A DNA stretch of 64,000 nt from Massilia sp. W12 (GCF_037300705.1 NZ_CP147776.1:1612001-1676000), one strand, 5' to 3'. Shown: positions 34,586 to 46,659, numbered from the stretch's first letter. The notes: generated by a model not told the origin, from the sequence alone. Numbers and translations: made by a program.

Positions 34586-34586
<1 letters not shown>
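34074..34586 (-). CDS. lptE: LPS-assembly lipoprotein LptE
   Basis: A 170-residue outer-membrane lipoprotein that plugs the LptD barrel during lipopolysaccharide insertion. A type II signal peptide ends at the lipobox LLSAC (Cys near residue 22), followed by GFQLR, the hallmark of the family. Its ATG overlaps the leuS stop (TGATG), indicating coupling. ATG 34583 one codon later is an alternative start. Confidence 0.92.
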
Positions 34587-37231
<2,645 letters not shown>

Positions 37232-37246
37232 TCAAGGTCTGGTTAG

Positions 37247-37266
37247 GCAGCGCAAGCTTGCGCTGC
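37247..37266. other. Perfect 20-bp palindrome in leuS leader
   Basis: GCAGCGCAAGCTTGCGCTGC reads identically on both strands. It lies 25-44 bases upstream of the leuS ATG. As RNA it would form a stem with a very tight loop. There is no T-tract, so it is more likely a protein-binding site or leader structure than a terminator. Confidence 0.6.
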
Positions 37267-37392
37267 ACGGTTGTCTTGCGTGCAAAACGTCCATTATAAG
37301 CGGGTTTTTTATCAGGCTGCGGCTTGTTTGTTGCAGCGCAATGCGGCAGCGCGCCGCACGCGGCGGCGCATTGCCGGGTGGGGCGAAGCGGA

Positions 37393-37719
37393 TTAACGTA
37401 AAACCAGCTGCAAAGCCGGCTTTTCTCCATAATCTTCGTAACGTTCGTTAATGCCGCCTACGCAATAGGTGATTTCTTCCAGGATGTCGGGTGCGCGTTC
37501 GCGCATGATTTGCGCGCCATCGATCACGATTTCCAGTTTTTCATTTTCATTGAGTTTAAAGCGGGTCATGCCGTCATCGTCGCGCAGATAGCTTAAGCAA
37601 TCGACCCAGGCGTCCATATTCCGCCCGTAGTAATCAGGAAAGCCGAAAGCCTGTTGGCATTCATCATGAAAACTGTCCCAATCGCGAATTTTTTTTCCAT
37701 CCAGCTTGGTGCTCGCCAT
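37393..37719 (-). CDS. Barstar-family protein
   Basis: A 108-residue protein with the barstar signature: KLDGKKIRDWDSFHDECQ near the N-terminus, FGFPDYYGRNMDAWVDCL, and the acidic strand KLEIVIDGA. Barstar inhibits the RNase barnase, but chromosomal homologues such as E. coli YhcO have no known partner. The start is ATG 37719, preceded by GAGGA at a good distance; an upstream in-frame start at 37731 is less likely. It sits between exbD and leuS, and no barnase-like RNase is visible in the window. Confidence 0.85.
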   Translation of the reverse strand: MASTKLDGKKIRDWDSFHDECQQAFGFPDYYGRNMDAWVDCLSYLRDDDGMTRFKLNENEKLEIVIDGAQIMRERAPDILEEITYCVGGINERYEDYGEKPALQLVLR

Positions 37720-37744
37720 GGCTGTCCTCATTCCGTTGTGCCGG

Positions 37745-38233
37745 TCATTCCGGCTTGATTGCAGGGGCCTTCGCGGGCGCAGTCGCGGCAGGCTGTTTGG
37801 GGCCGGCAGGCGGCGCAGGGCTGCGTGGTTCCGTCACGAAGCCTATGCGTTGCAGACCGGCTTTGCGCGCTGTCGCCATCAGCGTGACGACTTCCTCATA
37901 GCGGGTTTCATTATCGGCGCGCATGCGTAATTCGGGTTGCGGCTGTTTTTTCGCCGCTTCCAGCAGTTTAGGCAGTAATGCCGGTTTTTCCAATACTTGA
38001 TCGTTCCAGAACAATCGGCCGTGACTGTCGATGGATACCGTAATGGCTTCCACTTTGTTGCGCATCGGCTGCGCCTCCAGCGCCGGCAGATTGAGCGGGA
38101 TTTGATGTTGAAACAGCGGCGCGGTGATGATGAAAATCACCAGCAGCACCAGCATCACGTCCACCATTGGTGTGACATTGATTTCTGAGATGGGCGTATG
38201 CGCGCCTTTGTTGTCAAAGCTGCCAAATCCCAT
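37745..38233 (-). CDS. exbD: Biopolymer transport protein ExbD/TolR family
   Basis: A 162-residue inner-membrane protein of the proton-driven ExbB-ExbD motor. The N-terminus reads ISEINVTPMVDVMLVLLVIF, with the conserved Asp in the single transmembrane helix (about residues 20-42), followed by a periplasmic domain. The C-terminal 30 residues are Pro/Ala-rich. GGAGG lies just upstream of ATG 38233. It is 14 bases downstream of exbB. No tonB is adjacent, so ExbD versus TolR is decided only by sequence feel. Confidence 0.88.
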   Translation of the reverse strand: MGFGSFDNKGAHTPISEINVTPMVDVMLVLLVIFIITAPLFQHQIPLNLPALEAQPMRNKVEAITVSIDSHGRLFWNDQVLEKPALLPKLLEAAKKQPQPELRMRADNETRYEEVVTLMATARKAGLQRIGFVTEPRSPAPPAGPKQPAATAPAKAPAIKPE

Positions 38234-38247
38234 ACGGCCTCCCGGTG

Positions 38248-38919
38248 TTACGACAGGCGCTTGAGCGCCGCCAGCAAATCATGGGCAAAACCATCCAGTT
38301 CCGCCAGTGTGATGCGGTTGAGGCGGGCAAAGCCGTTGTAGGCCAGCACTGCCGGAATCGCCACCGCCAGTCCGAGGGCTGTCATGATCAGCGCCTCGCC
38401 CACTGGGCCTGCCAGTTTGTCGATTTGCGCCATGCCGGCGTGCGAGACGGCTGACAGCGAGTGGTAAATGCCCCAGACGGTGCCGAGCAGGCCGACAAAG
38501 GGGGCGGTGGCGCCGATCGAGGCCAGCAGGGTCAGGCCGCGCTCCAGTTTGCGGGTGGCGATGTGGATTTGTTCGCGCAACAGACGGGTGGCCAGCTCTT
38601 CGCCTGACAGTTTGGCGGCCAGGCTGCCTTCCGCCGGGCGCTGTTGCAAGGCCAGGGCTTGCGCGGCGAGCGGGGCGAAAATCGCTTCGTCATCGGCTTG
38701 CGCCAATAATTGATGGCCGTCCTGCAGGCTTTGGGTTTGCCAAAAACCGCCCAATACGCGCGCCGCCTGTCTGGCGCGCCAGGCGGTCAGCCCTTTGGAG
38801 AGGATGAAAAACCAGGACAGAATCGACATCGCCAGCAAGACCAGGCTCAGGGCGTGGCTGACGCTGTCGCCCTGGTTCCAGAAGTGCAGCAAACCGCTGC
38901 CGCCAAACGGGTTGTTCAT
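38248..38919 (-). CDS. exbB: MotA/TolQ/ExbB proton channel protein
   Basis: A 223-residue polytopic inner-membrane protein. Transmembrane segments lie at about residues 20-40, 125-150 and 165-190. The family core ASIGATAPFVGLLGTVWGI and GEALIMTALGLAVAIPAV are both present. It forms the pentameric channel around the ExbD dimer and powers TonB-dependent uptake. It starts 4 bases after the dapB stop and precedes exbD, so the three are probably co-transcribed. The closeness of fur fits a link to iron uptake but does not prove it. Confidence 0.88.
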   Translation of the reverse strand: MNNPFGGSGLLHFWNQGDSVSHALSLVLLAMSILSWFFILSKGLTAWRARQAARVLGGFWQTQSLQDGHQLLAQADDEAIFAPLAAQALALQQRPAEGSLAAKLSGEELATRLLREQIHIATRKLERGLTLLASIGATAPFVGLLGTVWGIYHSLSAVSHAGMAQIDKLAGPVGEALIMTALGLAVAIPAVLAYNGFARLNRITLAELDGFAHDLLAALKRLS

Positions 38920-38923
38920 GTTT

Positions 38924-39736
38924 TTATGCCTTATTCAGTGGCGCAAAACCCAAAACCTGTTGCATATCGAATAAGCCGCTTGCGTGGTTTTGCAAAAAGC
39001 GCACACAACGCAAAGCCCCCAGCGCATAGCTGATGCGGCTGGAAGATTTGTGACTGATTTCGATGCGCTCGCCGATGCCGGCGAACAAGACCGTATGGTC
39101 GCCGATGATATCGCCGCCGCGCACAGTGGCAAAGCCGATCGATGAGGGGTCGCGCGCGCCGGTCACGCCTTCGCGCGCAAATACGCCCACTTCGCGCAAA
39201 TCGCGCCCCAGCGCTTGCGCAATCACTTCGCCCATCTGCAAGGCGGTGCCGGAAGGCGCATCGACTTTATGGCGGTGATGCGCTTCGATGATTTCAATGT
39301 CATAGCCTTCGGATAACTGGCGCGCGGCCAGTTCCAGCAGTTTCATGGTGACGTTCACCCCCACGCTCATATTCGGCGCCGCCACCAGCGCCATGCGCTG
39401 GCCATATGCCGCCAGGGTGCTCTTTTGCTCTGCCGAAAAGCCGGTGGTGCCGATCACCATTTTGACGCCATGTTCTGCGCAATACGCCAGATGCTGCAGG
39501 GTGCCTTCGGGGCGCGTGAAGTCGATCAGATATTCCGCATCGCGCAAGCCCTGCGCCAGGTCGGCGCAAATCGGCACGCCGCAGTGGCGTCCGGCGAAAG
39601 CCCCGGCGTCCTGCCCCAGTTGCGCGCTGCCGGGCAGGTCAAGCGCGCCGCACAATTGCATATCGGGTTGTTCCAAAATGGTTTCGATCAGCATCCGGCC
39701 CATGCGGCCGGAGGCGCCAGCGACGGCAATTTTCAT
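38924..39736 (-). CDS. dapB: 4-hydroxy-tetrahydrodipicolinate reductase
   Basis: A 270-residue enzyme of lysine and diaminopimelate synthesis. The nucleotide-binding motif [10 protein letters not shown] is at the N-terminus, the catalytic motif [15 protein letters not shown] near residue 155, and the C-terminal signature ISHKSSSR. The start is ATG 39736, with AGGA 8 bases upstream; the open frame continues 12 codons further without support. Length equals the proteobacterial norm. It follows bamE at 70 bases. Confidence 0.96.
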   Translation of the reverse strand: MKIAVAGASGRMGRMLIETILEQPDMQLCGALDLPGSAQLGQDAGAFAGRHCGVPICADLAQGLRDAEYLIDFTRPEGTLQHLAYCAEHGVKMVIGTTGFSAEQKSTLAAYGQRMALVAAPNMSVGVNVTMKLLELAARQLSEGYDIEIIEAHHRHKVDAPSGTALQMGEVIAQALGRDLREVGVFAREGVTGARDPSSIGFATVRGGDIIGDHTVLFAGIGERIEISHKSSSRISYALGALRCVRFLQNHASGLFDMQQVLGFAPLNKA

Positions 39737-39806
39737 GGTCGGTCCTGTTGCGGTGGCGGCATGAAGCCGCAAAATATGATTAAATGCGCAGCCTTTGCGG
39801 CCATGC

Positions 39807-40361
39807 TTATTTGGCTTCGCGCGCCGGGCCTGCGATGCGGTTCAGATAATCTTTTTCGCTTGGCAATTCGCCGCTTTCAATGCGTTCCACTTTGTCATCC
39901 TTGAAAAAGATGGCGATACGGCTGGTGGTGGTTTCGCCGCTGCCTTTTTGCAAGCGGAAGGGGTAATCCCAGCGCGCGCCGTGGAACACATCAGCCAGCA
40001 GCGGGGTGCCGGCGATGAAACGCACCTGTTCGCGCGTCATGCCGGTTTTTAACTGTTCCACCATTTCCTGGGAAATGAAGTTGCCTTGTTGCACTGTGAC
40101 GCGGTAGGGCGAGAAAAACCACAGTACGCGCTGGGAAGCGGAGAGCGAAGTGGTTTTCGCATCCAGATCGCCGGGGCCGGTTTGCGGCTTGCCCGCAGCG
40201 CTTTGCGCCACCGGCGCTGCGGCCTGCTTGGCGGCGGGCGCCTCGTCGATCAGCGGATTTTTGCTGGCGCAAGCGCACAGCAACAAGGCTGCGAGCGCCA
40301 CACCGCTGCGCGTTTGGAAACGGGTGGACTTAAAAGAATGTAAGAAAGACATGGTTTGCAT
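39807..40361 (-). CDS. bamE: Outer membrane assembly lipoprotein BamE (SmpA/OmlA)
   Basis: About 184 residues. A lipoprotein signal peptide ends near LLLCAC, followed by a low-complexity Ala/Gln segment and the BamE core: [22 protein letters not shown] and [19 protein letters not shown]. It is a subunit of the beta-barrel assembly machine in the outer membrane. Starts at ATG 40361 and ATG 40352 are both possible; the open frame to 40439 would overlap the fur start. It is divergent from fur across about 70 bp, an arrangement common in proteobacteria. Confidence 0.9.
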   Translation of the reverse strand: MQTMSFLHSFKSTRFQTRSGVALAALLLCACASKNPLIDEAPAAKQAAAPVAQSAAGKPQTGPGDLDAKTTSLSASQRVLWFFSPYRVTVQQGNFISQEMVEQLKTGMTREQVRFIAGTPLLADVFHGARWDYPFRLQKGSGETTTSRIAIFFKDDKVERIESGELPSEKDYLNRIAGPAREAK

Positions 40362-40431
40362 ATCGAAGCCGGTCAGGAGCACCAAAACGCTATATGATAA
40401 AGCAGTTGAACCCATGACGAGAAACAATGCT

Positions 40432-40857
40432 ATGAACAAACCTGCAGATCTGAAGTCCAGTGGCCTGAAAGCAACCTTGCCGCGCTTGAAAATTCTGGAA
40501 ATTTTTCAAAACAGCGAAGTGCGCCATCTGACTGCGGAAGATGTGTACAAGGTCTTGCTGGCGGAAAACATGGATGTCGGCTTAGCCACCGTGTACCGCG
40601 TACTGACCCAATTTGAGCAGGCCGGCCTATTGCACCGCAATCACTTTGAGAGCGGCAAGGCGGTATTTGAATTAAACCAGGGTTCGCACCATGATCATCT
40701 GGTCTGCCTCGACTGTGGCCGGGTGGAAGAATTTTTCGATGAGGAAATCGAAACGCGCCAGCAGAAAATCGCGGCGGAGCGCGGCTTTACGATTGCCGAA
40801 CACGCGCTCGCGCTGTATGTCAATTGCGCCCGCCAGAATTGCCCGCATAAAGGCTGA
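40432..40857 (+). CDS. fur: Ferric uptake regulator
   Basis: A 141-residue metal-responsive repressor. The N-terminus [18 protein letters not shown] is the classical Fur winged helix, followed by [19 protein letters not shown]. The dimer and metal domain has [18 protein letters not shown] with the zinc Cys pair, and a second Cys pair CARQNC near the end. I chose ATG 40432 by family alignment; ATG 40414 is in frame. It is divergent from bamE and convergent with the CheY-like gene, 11 bases apart. It represses iron-uptake genes when Fe2+ is bound. Confidence 0.95.
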   Translation: MNKPADLKSSGLKATLPRLKILEIFQNSEVRHLTAEDVYKVLLAENMDVGLATVYRVLTQFEQAGLLHRNHFESGKAVFELNQGSHHDHLVCLDCGRVEEFFDEEIETRQQKIAAERGFTIAEHALALYVNCARQNCPHKG

Positions 40858-40868
40858 GCGGGGCCGGC

Positions 40869-41252
40869 TTACAGCCCTCGCGCCCGATTCAATGCCGCCT
40901 CTGTGGTTTTCAACACGGTGGCGGTGTTGAATGGCTTGAGAATAAAGCCGTGCGCGCCGCGCGCAAGTGCGGTTTGCACGGTTTCGCGGTCGCTGCTGCC
41001 AGTCACCATCAAGACCGCGCAGCGCGGCAGGGCTTTGCGCACCTGCTGCAAAATTTCCAGTCCGCTGGCGCCGGGCATCAACACATCGAGAAACACCACA
41101 TCCGGTTTGGCGCGCAAAATCATTTCCAGTCCGCTGACGCCATCGGTGGCTTCGCCCAACACCTGATAGCCGTCATTGCGCAACGCGGTGCGCAGTAATT
41201 CACGCGTCATTTCATTGTCATCAATGATGACAGTGGAAATATATTTGTCCAT
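40869..41252 (-). CDS. CheY-like single-domain response regulator
   Basis: A 127-residue receiver domain with no output domain. The acidic pair DD is at residues 11-12, the phospho-acceptor Asp is in VVFLDVLMP, the conserved Ser/Thr is in LMVTGSS and the Lys is in FILKPF. A strong AGGAGG precedes ATG 41252. No cognate histidine kinase is adjacent, so it must be phosphorylated from elsewhere. Its output is unknown. Confidence 0.92.
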   Translation of the reverse strand: MDKYISTVIIDDNEMTRELLRTALRNDGYQVLGEATDGVSGLEMILRAKPDVVFLDVLMPGASGLEILQQVRKALPRCAVLMVTGSSDRETVQTALARGAHGFILKPFNTATVLKTTEAALNRARGL

Positions 41253-41281
41253 CCAGCCTCCTTATTGTGCTGAGCAGGGGA

Positions 41282-42313
41282 TCAACTCCGGGGTTCATTC
41301 TGGCTTAATGCATTTGACAGTAATTTGGCGGTGATATCGACAATCGGAATCACCCGTTCATAAGCCATGCGGGTGGGGCCGATCACGCCCAGTGTGCCGA
41401 CTATTCTGCCATTCACTTCATACGGGGCGGTGACGATGCTCATTTGATCCACCGGCACCAATTCAGAATCGCCGCCGATATAAATCTGCACGCCGCTGGC
41501 CTTGGCCGAGACATCGAGCAATTGCATCAGGCTGGTTTTTTGTTCAAACATATCAAACAGTTGGCGCAGCGAAGTCATATTTGAGGACAGATCATTGACC
41601 GACAGCAAATTGCGCTCGCCCGAGATGACCACATCTTCTTCCTGTTCCGCCATGGCGGCGCTGCCGGCTTCCACCGCCGCCTGCATCAAATGCGCCATAT
41701 CGTCTTTGAGCTGACGCAATTCCGCCTGCAGGCGCCGGCGCACCTCATCAAAACTCAAACCGCCGAAATTCTGGTTCAGATAATTCGCCGAGGCCACCAG
41801 CTGCGCCGGCGAATAATCGACATCGGTCAGCAGCATGCGGTTTTGCACATCGCCATGCGGCGTCACGATCACCAGCAGGATGCGTTTTTCCGCCAGGCGC
41901 AGGAATTCGATTTGTTGAAATACCGATTCGCGCTTGGGGCTTAACACCACGCCGGCGAATTGTGACAGTGAGGACAGTAATTGCGCCGCATTCGCAATCA
42001 GCTTTTGCGGCTGTTGCTGTTGTGATAAGCCGGCTTCAATCTGCAGCGCTGCCTGGTCCAATGCTTGAGAAGTCAGCAGGCTGTCCACAAACAGGCGGTA
42101 GCCGCGCGGCGTCGGCACCCGGCCTGCCGAGGTGTGCGGACTGGCCAGAAAACCTTGTTCTTCCAGATCCGACATGATGTTACGGATTGTCGCCGGAGAC
42201 AGCTCAAGGCCCGAGAGTTTGGACAGCGCGCGCGAGCCGAGCGGCTGGCCTTCGGCGATGTAACGCTCAACCAGAACTTTGAGCAGGGTTTGGGCGCGTG
42301 AATCAAGTTGCAT
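41282..42313 (-). CDS. hrcA: Heat-inducible transcription repressor HrcA
   Basis: A 343-residue repressor that binds CIRCE operators upstream of groE and dnaK operons. The N-terminal winged helix includes [29 protein letters not shown] (split: [15 protein letters not shown] and [14 protein letters not shown]). A GAF-like core and the C-terminal [17 protein letters not shown] signature follow. The start is ATG 42313, as [11 protein letters not shown] matches the family; 11 more codons upstream are unsupported. No CIRCE element was found nearby. Confidence 0.95.
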   Translation of the reverse strand: MQLDSRAQTLLKVLVERYIAEGQPLGSRALSKLSGLELSPATIRNIMSDLEEQGFLASPHTSAGRVPTPRGYRLFVDSLLTSQALDQAALQIEAGLSQQQQPQKLIANAAQLLSSLSQFAGVVLSPKRESVFQQIEFLRLAEKRILLVIVTPHGDVQNRMLLTDVDYSPAQLVASANYLNQNFGGLSFDEVRRRLQAELRQLKDDMAHLMQAAVEAGSAAMAEQEEDVVISGERNLLSVNDLSSNMTSLRQLFDMFEQKTSLMQLLDVSAKASGVQIYIGGDSELVPVDQMSIVTAPYEVNGRIVGTLGVIGPTRMAYERVIPIVDITAKLLSNALSQNEPRS

Positions 42314-42417
42314 GGTTTCAATCAGACAAGGGGCTGGCGGCGCCAACCCTCAATTTCAATAAATCTTGCTCATTGTGGGCAGATTTTCCGGCGTGCGCAA
42401 GTTGCAATGCGTCTGCA

Positions 42418-43140
42418 TCAAGTTTGTTGCTGCAACCAGGCGCACATTTCGCGCAAATCGGCGCACACCGCATCAGCATCGGACTCAGCTTGCGCATGCG
42501 CGCGCGGCGCGACGTCGTTGCGCTTGAGCCAGACGCTGCGCAAACCGGCGCGGCGCGCGCCCAGCACATCCAATTCCGGATCATCGCCCACATACACTGC
42601 CTGTTGCGGCGCGATGCGCAGGGCTTCGCAGGCGGCCAAAAAGATTTCCGCATCCGGCTTGGCGCGCCCGAAGCGGTGCGCCGCCAGCCTGACTTGAAAA
42701 AACGGGGCCAGTCCGATTTGCTGCAAATCGGCAAAGCCGTTGCTGATTGTGCCCAGCAGATAATTGCCTTTTAATTCGCGCAAGACCGGTTGCACATCGG
42801 CATACAGCGTGACTGCATTGCGCGCTTTGACATACGCCTGCATGGCGCCGGCGCAGATGGTTTGCTGCGGATCCGGGGTGCCGCTCCTGGCCAAGGCATT
42901 GCGCAAAACGGTCAGCCGCAAATTCCATAAATCGACTTGCAATTGCGGCTGGCTGGCCAGCAGTTCGGCGCGCTCGCGCCGCAACAGCTCCGCGCCATTC
43001 TCCAACACACGCGGCGCATGGCGCGCCAGATACTGCATCATTTGCTGTTCCGCATTGGCTAACAGGCGCGCCGCCGGCCATAAAGTGTCGTCCAGATCGA
43101 ACAGCACGGCGCGCAATGGCGTTTGAGTAGGTGCTTGCAT
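42418..43140 (-). CDS. HAD-superfamily hydrolase
   Basis: A 240-residue phosphatase-like protein with motif I FDLDDTLW (catalytic Asp pair), motif II in GTISNG, Lys in [10 protein letters not shown] and motif [12 protein letters not shown]. It resembles YjjG/phosphoglycolate-phosphatase-like HADs; the substrate is not predictable. ATG 43140 has AGGA upstream; TTG 43155 would add five residues. It is divergent from nadK over 104 bp. Confidence 0.88.
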   Translation of the reverse strand: MQAPTQTPLRAVLFDLDDTLWPAARLLANAEQQMMQYLARHAPRVLENGAELLRRERAELLASQPQLQVDLWNLRLTVLRNALARSGTPDPQQTICAGAMQAYVKARNAVTLYADVQPVLRELKGNYLLGTISNGFADLQQIGLAPFFQVRLAAHRFGRAKPDAEIFLAACEALRIAPQQAVYVGDDPELDVLGARRAGLRSVWLKRNDVAPRAHAQAESDADAVCADLREMCAWLQQQT

Positions 43141-43244
43141 GGCGTTTCCTGCCAAATTGTTCCGAATTATGGTTTAATCATGTTGCCCGCCGCCAGCCGG
43201 CGGGCAGTGCCCGGCGCATCCCGCCGCATTATTTCCGCTTTCCT

Positions 43245-44144
43245 ATGCATAAAACCATCGCACTGATTGCGCGCCATCATACGGCAGGCATCGAAACCGT
43301 GCTGCAGGAATTGGTCGAATTCCTGTTGGCGCAAGGCCATCAGCTGTTTTTTGAAGCTGATACCGCCATGCACATCAAACGCGAGGGCGTGTTAGCCCAA
43401 GTGGCGCCGATGAGCGTGACGGAAATCGGCTTGAACGCCGATCTGGCCATCGTCCTGGGCGGCGACGGCACCATGCTTGGCATCGCGCGCCAGCTGGCCC
43501 CGTTTGATATTCCGCTTATCGGCGTCAACCAGGGACGGCTGGGCTTTATGACGGATATCTCGCGCGACCGCATGATCCCCGCTGTGACAGCGATTCTGTC
43601 AGGCAATTATAAGTCCGAGCGGCGCAGCATGCTGGAGGGCCGGGTGATCAGAAATGGCGCGCCAATCTTCTTCGGCCTGGCGGTGAATGATGTGGTGGTG
43701 GCGCGCGGTTCCGGCGCCGGCATGGTGGAATTGCGGGTTGATGTGGATGACCACTTCATGTACAACCAGCGCTCGGACGGCTTGATTTTAGCCACCCCGA
43801 CCGGCTCCACCGCTTACTCCCTGTCTGCCGGCGGCCCGTTGATGCACCCCAGCCTGCGCGGCATTGTGCTGGTGCCGATTGCGCCGCACGCCTTGTCCAA
43901 CCGGCCGATTGTGGTGCCGGAGACCAGCGAGATTTTGATTGAAGTCAAAAACGGGCGCGATATCAGCATCAATTTTGATATGCAAACTTTCACCAGCTTA
44001 ATGCCGCGCGACCGCATCAGCGTGCGCCGCTCACAGCACACTGTGACCTTTTTGCATCCGGTGGGCTGGAGTTATTACGATACGCTGCGGGAAAAACTGC
44101 ATTGGAATGAAATCCCCACTTTTGAACGCAGCCCGGTTGTCTGA
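43245..44144 (+). CDS. nadK: NAD kinase
   Basis: A 299-residue enzyme that phosphorylates NAD to NADP. The diagnostic motifs are LGGDGTMLG, the NE/D-containing [10 protein letters not shown] region and the Gly-rich [16 protein letters not shown]. The start at ATG 43245 ([12 protein letters not shown]) matches homologues; the open frame upstream overlaps the divergent HAD gene. recN follows 24 bases later, a frequent pairing in proteobacteria. Confidence 0.96.
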   Translation: MHKTIALIARHHTAGIETVLQELVEFLLAQGHQLFFEADTAMHIKREGVLAQVAPMSVTEIGLNADLAIVLGGDGTMLGIARQLAPFDIPLIGVNQGRLGFMTDISRDRMIPAVTAILSGNYKSERRSMLEGRVIRNGAPIFFGLAVNDVVVARGSGAGMVELRVDVDDHFMYNQRSDGLILATPTGSTAYSLSAGGPLMHPSLRGIVLVPIAPHALSNRPIVVPETSEILIEVKNGRDISINFDMQTFTSLMPRDRISVRRSQHTVTFLHPVGWSYYDTLREKLHWNEIPTFERSPVV

Positions 44145-44168
44145 GCTGCTTTGTTAATTCTGCCAAAC

Positions 44169-45824
44169 ATGTTGCATACCCTGCATATCCGTGATTTTGT
44201 CATCGTTGATCAGATCGAATTGGAATTTGCCCCCGGCTTCACCGTGTTTACCGGCGAAACCGGGGCCGGCAAATCGATTTTGATCGACGCCCTCAGCTTG
44301 GCCCTGGGCGCGCGCGGCGACGCTTCCATGGTGCGCGAAGGCGCATCGCGCACCGACATTTGCGCCGCCTTCAAAGCCACGCCGGAGGCCCTGGCCTGGC
44401 TGAATGAAAATGAAATGCAAGCCGAAGACGGGCAGATTTTATTGCGCCGCGTGATCGACAATAATGGCCGCAGCAAAGCCTGGATCAATGGCGCGACGGC
44501 TTCGGCCAGCCAATTGCGCGATATCGGCGAATTGCTGGTCAATATTCACGGCCAGCACATGCACCAATCCCTGCTCAAAGACAGTGCGCAGCGGCAAATG
44601 CTGGACAATCTTTTGCCGCCAGCCGCGCAAAGCCTGTTGCCGCAAGTGCAGCAAGCCTGGCGTCAGTGGCAGGCGACAGCGCGGCAGTGCCGCGAATTTG
44701 AAGCCAACGCCAAAAACGTTTTGCAAGAACGCGAACGCCTGCAATGGCAGGTCAGCGAATTGGAAAAACTCGCCCCCAAAGCCGGCGAATGGCAGGAAGT
44801 GACGCAGGAGCACAGCCGTTTGGCGCACGCCGCCAGTTTGCTGGATGGGGCGCAAGAAGCCCTGCAAATCATTTCCGAATCTGACCACCCGATTCTGTCG
44901 CAACTCTCTTCGCTCAATCAGCGCCTGGGTAAATTGGCGGCGTATGATGAAAATCTGAAAAGCGTGCTGGATTGCACCGAGCCTGCGCGCATCCAGTTGC
45001 AAGAAGCGGTGTATGCGCTGAATGATTATCTGGGCCGGCTCGAACTCGATCCGGCGCGCTTGGCGCAAATTGAAGCGCGCGTCGAAGCCCTGCACAGCGC
45101 CAGCCGCAAATTCCGGGTGCAGGCGGAAGACTTGCCGCAGGAATATGAAAATCTGGCGCAGCAATTGCAGCAGCTCGACGCCGTGGCCGATATGGACGCC
45201 TTGCGTGCGCAGGAAGAAAAATTGCAGCAAGTCTGGCGCAAACTGGCGCAGCAATTAAGCGCGGCGCGCCAGGATACCGCGCACAAACTCTCGCAAGCGG
45301 TCAGCGACGCCATGCAAAGCCTGGCGATGGCGGGCGGGCGCTTTGAAGTCAGCGTGCAAGAAGGCGCAGCGCAAGCGCATGGCGCTGACAATATCGAATT
45401 TCTGGTGGCAGGCCACGCCGGCGTCAGCCTGCGGCCTTTGGCCAAAGTGGCGTCCGGCGGTGAATTGGCGCGCATTGCGCTGGCCATTTCCGTTATCGCC
45501 AGCAGCGCAGCCACCACCCCGACTCTGATTTTTGACGAGGTGGATAGCGGCATCGGCGGCGCCACGGCGGAAGTGGTGGGGCGTTTATTGCAAAAACTGG
45601 GACAGGAGCGGCAAGTCTTGTGCGTGACCCATTTGCCGCAAGTGGCGGGGCAGGGCAATCAGCATTTCAAAGTCGCCAAGCGCGGTCTTGAAAATGGCCG
45701 CACCGCATCCTCAATCAATCTGCTGAGTGCCGATGCGCGGGTGGAAGAAGTGGCGCGCATGCTGGGCGGCTTGGATATCACCGACACCACACGCAAAATG
45801 GCGCGCGAATTATTGGCGCTGTAA
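44169..45824 (+). CDS. recN: DNA repair protein RecN
   Basis: A 551-residue SMC-like ATPase of double-strand-break repair. Walker A is GETGAGKSILIDAL near residue 35 and the signature is VASGGELARIALA. Walker B is LIFDEVDSGIGG, and the closing motif is VTHLPQVAGQGNQH. Between them lies about 300 residues of Gln/Glu-rich coiled coil. I chose ATG 44169 (MLHTLHIRDFVIVD) over the frame start at 44151. A strong terminator follows. Confidence 0.96.
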   Translation: MLHTLHIRDFVIVDQIELEFAPGFTVFTGETGAGKSILIDALSLALGARGDASMVREGASRTDICAAFKATPEALAWLNENEMQAEDGQILLRRVIDNNGRSKAWINGATASASQLRDIGELLVNIHGQHMHQSLLKDSAQRQMLDNLLPPAAQSLLPQVQQAWRQWQATARQCREFEANAKNVLQERERLQWQVSELEKLAPKAGEWQEVTQEHSRLAHAASLLDGAQEALQIISESDHPILSQLSSLNQRLGKLAAYDENLKSVLDCTEPARIQLQEAVYALNDYLGRLELDPARLAQIEARVEALHSASRKFRVQAEDLPQEYENLAQQLQQLDAVADMDALRAQEEKLQQVWRKLAQQLSAARQDTAHKLSQAVSDAMQSLAMAGGRFEVSVQEGAAQAHGADNIEFLVAGHAGVSLRPLAKVASGGELARIALAISVIASSAATTPTLIFDEVDSGIGGATAEVVGRLLQKLGQERQVLCVTHLPQVAGQGNQHFKVAKRGLENGRTASSINLLSADARVEEVARMLGGLDITDTTRKMARELLAL

Positions 45825-45841
45825 AGTCTGCGCAGCAAAAC

Positions 45842-45873
45842 AAAACGGCCTGCATTTGCAGGCCGTTTTTTAT
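45842..45873. terminator. Bidirectional intrinsic terminator after recN
   Basis: CGGCCTGCA at 45846-45854 pairs with TGCAGGCCG at 45857-45865, followed by TTTTTT and preceded by AAAA. It serves recN on the + strand, and the A-tract lets it also serve the convergent membrane-protein gene. Confidence 0.93.
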
Positions 45874-45882
45874 TGCGCGCGA

Positions 45883-46254
45883 TTAAATTTTGCTCTGGTC
45901 GCCGCGCACCGTCAGCGCAGCCGAGCCAAACACAATGCCCAGACCCATCACATACCACAAGGGCAGGCGGCTGCCTTCAGCCACCATGATGCCGGTGGCG
46001 AAAATCACCAGAATCACCGCCGCCGCCGCCGCCAGCAACATCAGGGCCGCGCCCGCTCCGCGCGTGATTTTGGCGACTGCCGGATCGCGCACTGAACCGG
46101 CCAGAAACAGATAGCCGAGCATAAACAGCCCGGGGAATAAGAGATAAACCGCCATCCCGTCCGGCTGGTGCATCAATCCCAAGGGGGCAGCGACGATTGC
46201 GCCGCCGCATAGCAAGCCGAGCACGAGGAACAAAATACCGATTGCCTGAAACAT
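45883..46254 (-). CDS. Small four-helix membrane protein, unknown function
   Basis: A 123-residue protein made almost wholly of four hydrophobic segments (about residues 3-25, 34-55, 70-92 and 98-116). The start is ATG 46254, preceded by AGGAG; nine upstream codons are unsupported. I do not recognise a family. It is convergent with recN across a bidirectional terminator and divergent from the TetR gene. Confidence 0.75.
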   Translation of the reverse strand: MFQAIGILFLVLGLLCGGAIVAAPLGLMHQPDGMAVYLLFPGLFMLGYLFLAGSVRDPAVAKITRGAGAALMLLAAAAAVILVIFATGIMVAEGSRLPLWYVMGLGIVFGSAALTVRGDQSKI

Positions 46255-46506
46255 GGATGACTCCTGAAGAAGTGAGAACATGCATACATGATATACCGGC
46301 GAGGCAGTTTGCGCGGGCCTGAATCTTGCCGCGCTTGCCTGCCGGGGGCGCTGTCGGCGTGCGGGATTGTTGGGGAAATGTGACCATTACTTAAATCCAA
46401 GATGAAATTCCCTGCTATGATGTGCGCTCCAAGCCAAATAAAGCGGAAGATGAATTAACCATTTGACGCTTTTTTCTTCTGTTATTTCGATGTTTTCATA
46501 CTGTTT

Positions 46507-46525
46507 CATCAGTATAAAACTGATG
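46507..46525. other. Inverted repeat upstream of tetR promoter
   Basis: CATCAGT at 46507-46513 and ACTGATG at 46519-46525 are perfect 7-bp arms with a 5-base spacer, 23 bases before the -35 box. It may be a second regulator site. Confidence 0.5.
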
Positions 46526-46547
46526 ATTGTGAAAAATCCCGCATAAC

Positions 46548-46576
46548 TTGACCCATTCCTCATCCGGATATATATT
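46548..46576 (+). promoter_or_regulatory. Sigma-70 promoter of the tetR-RND operon
   Basis: A -35 box TTGACC (46548-46553), a 17-bp spacer and a -10 box TATATT (46571-46576): 5/6 matches to each consensus. The predicted start of transcription is near 46583, about 77 bases before the TetR ATG. Confidence 0.75.
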
Positions 46577-46596
46577 ACTGACTCGAAAGTAAGTAA
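46575..46596. promoter_or_regulatory. Probable TetR operator
   Basis: TTACTGACT (46575-46583), spacer CGAA, AGTAAGTAA (46588-46596): arms match at 8 of 9 positions. It overlaps the end of the -10 box and the predicted transcription start, the geometry expected for autorepression by the TetR-family protein encoded next. Confidence 0.7.
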
Positions 46597-46659
46597 TTTG
46601 CAAAAGGGCTGTCGCCTGTTTTGCAAAGATCAACTCATCCGCTAAGACAAGGTTTGGAC

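Larger units (their letters stand above)
46255..46659. other. Intergenic regulatory region upstream of the efflux operon
   Basis: 405 bp without a convincing gene. The right half holds the tetR promoter and two inverted repeats, annotated separately. The left part has only short frames without ribosome sites. Confidence 0.6.

Noticed and set aside
46387..46626. Minus-strand 79-codon frame upstream of tetR
   Set aside because: Runs antisense through the tetR promoter and operator; no ribosome site or homology pattern.
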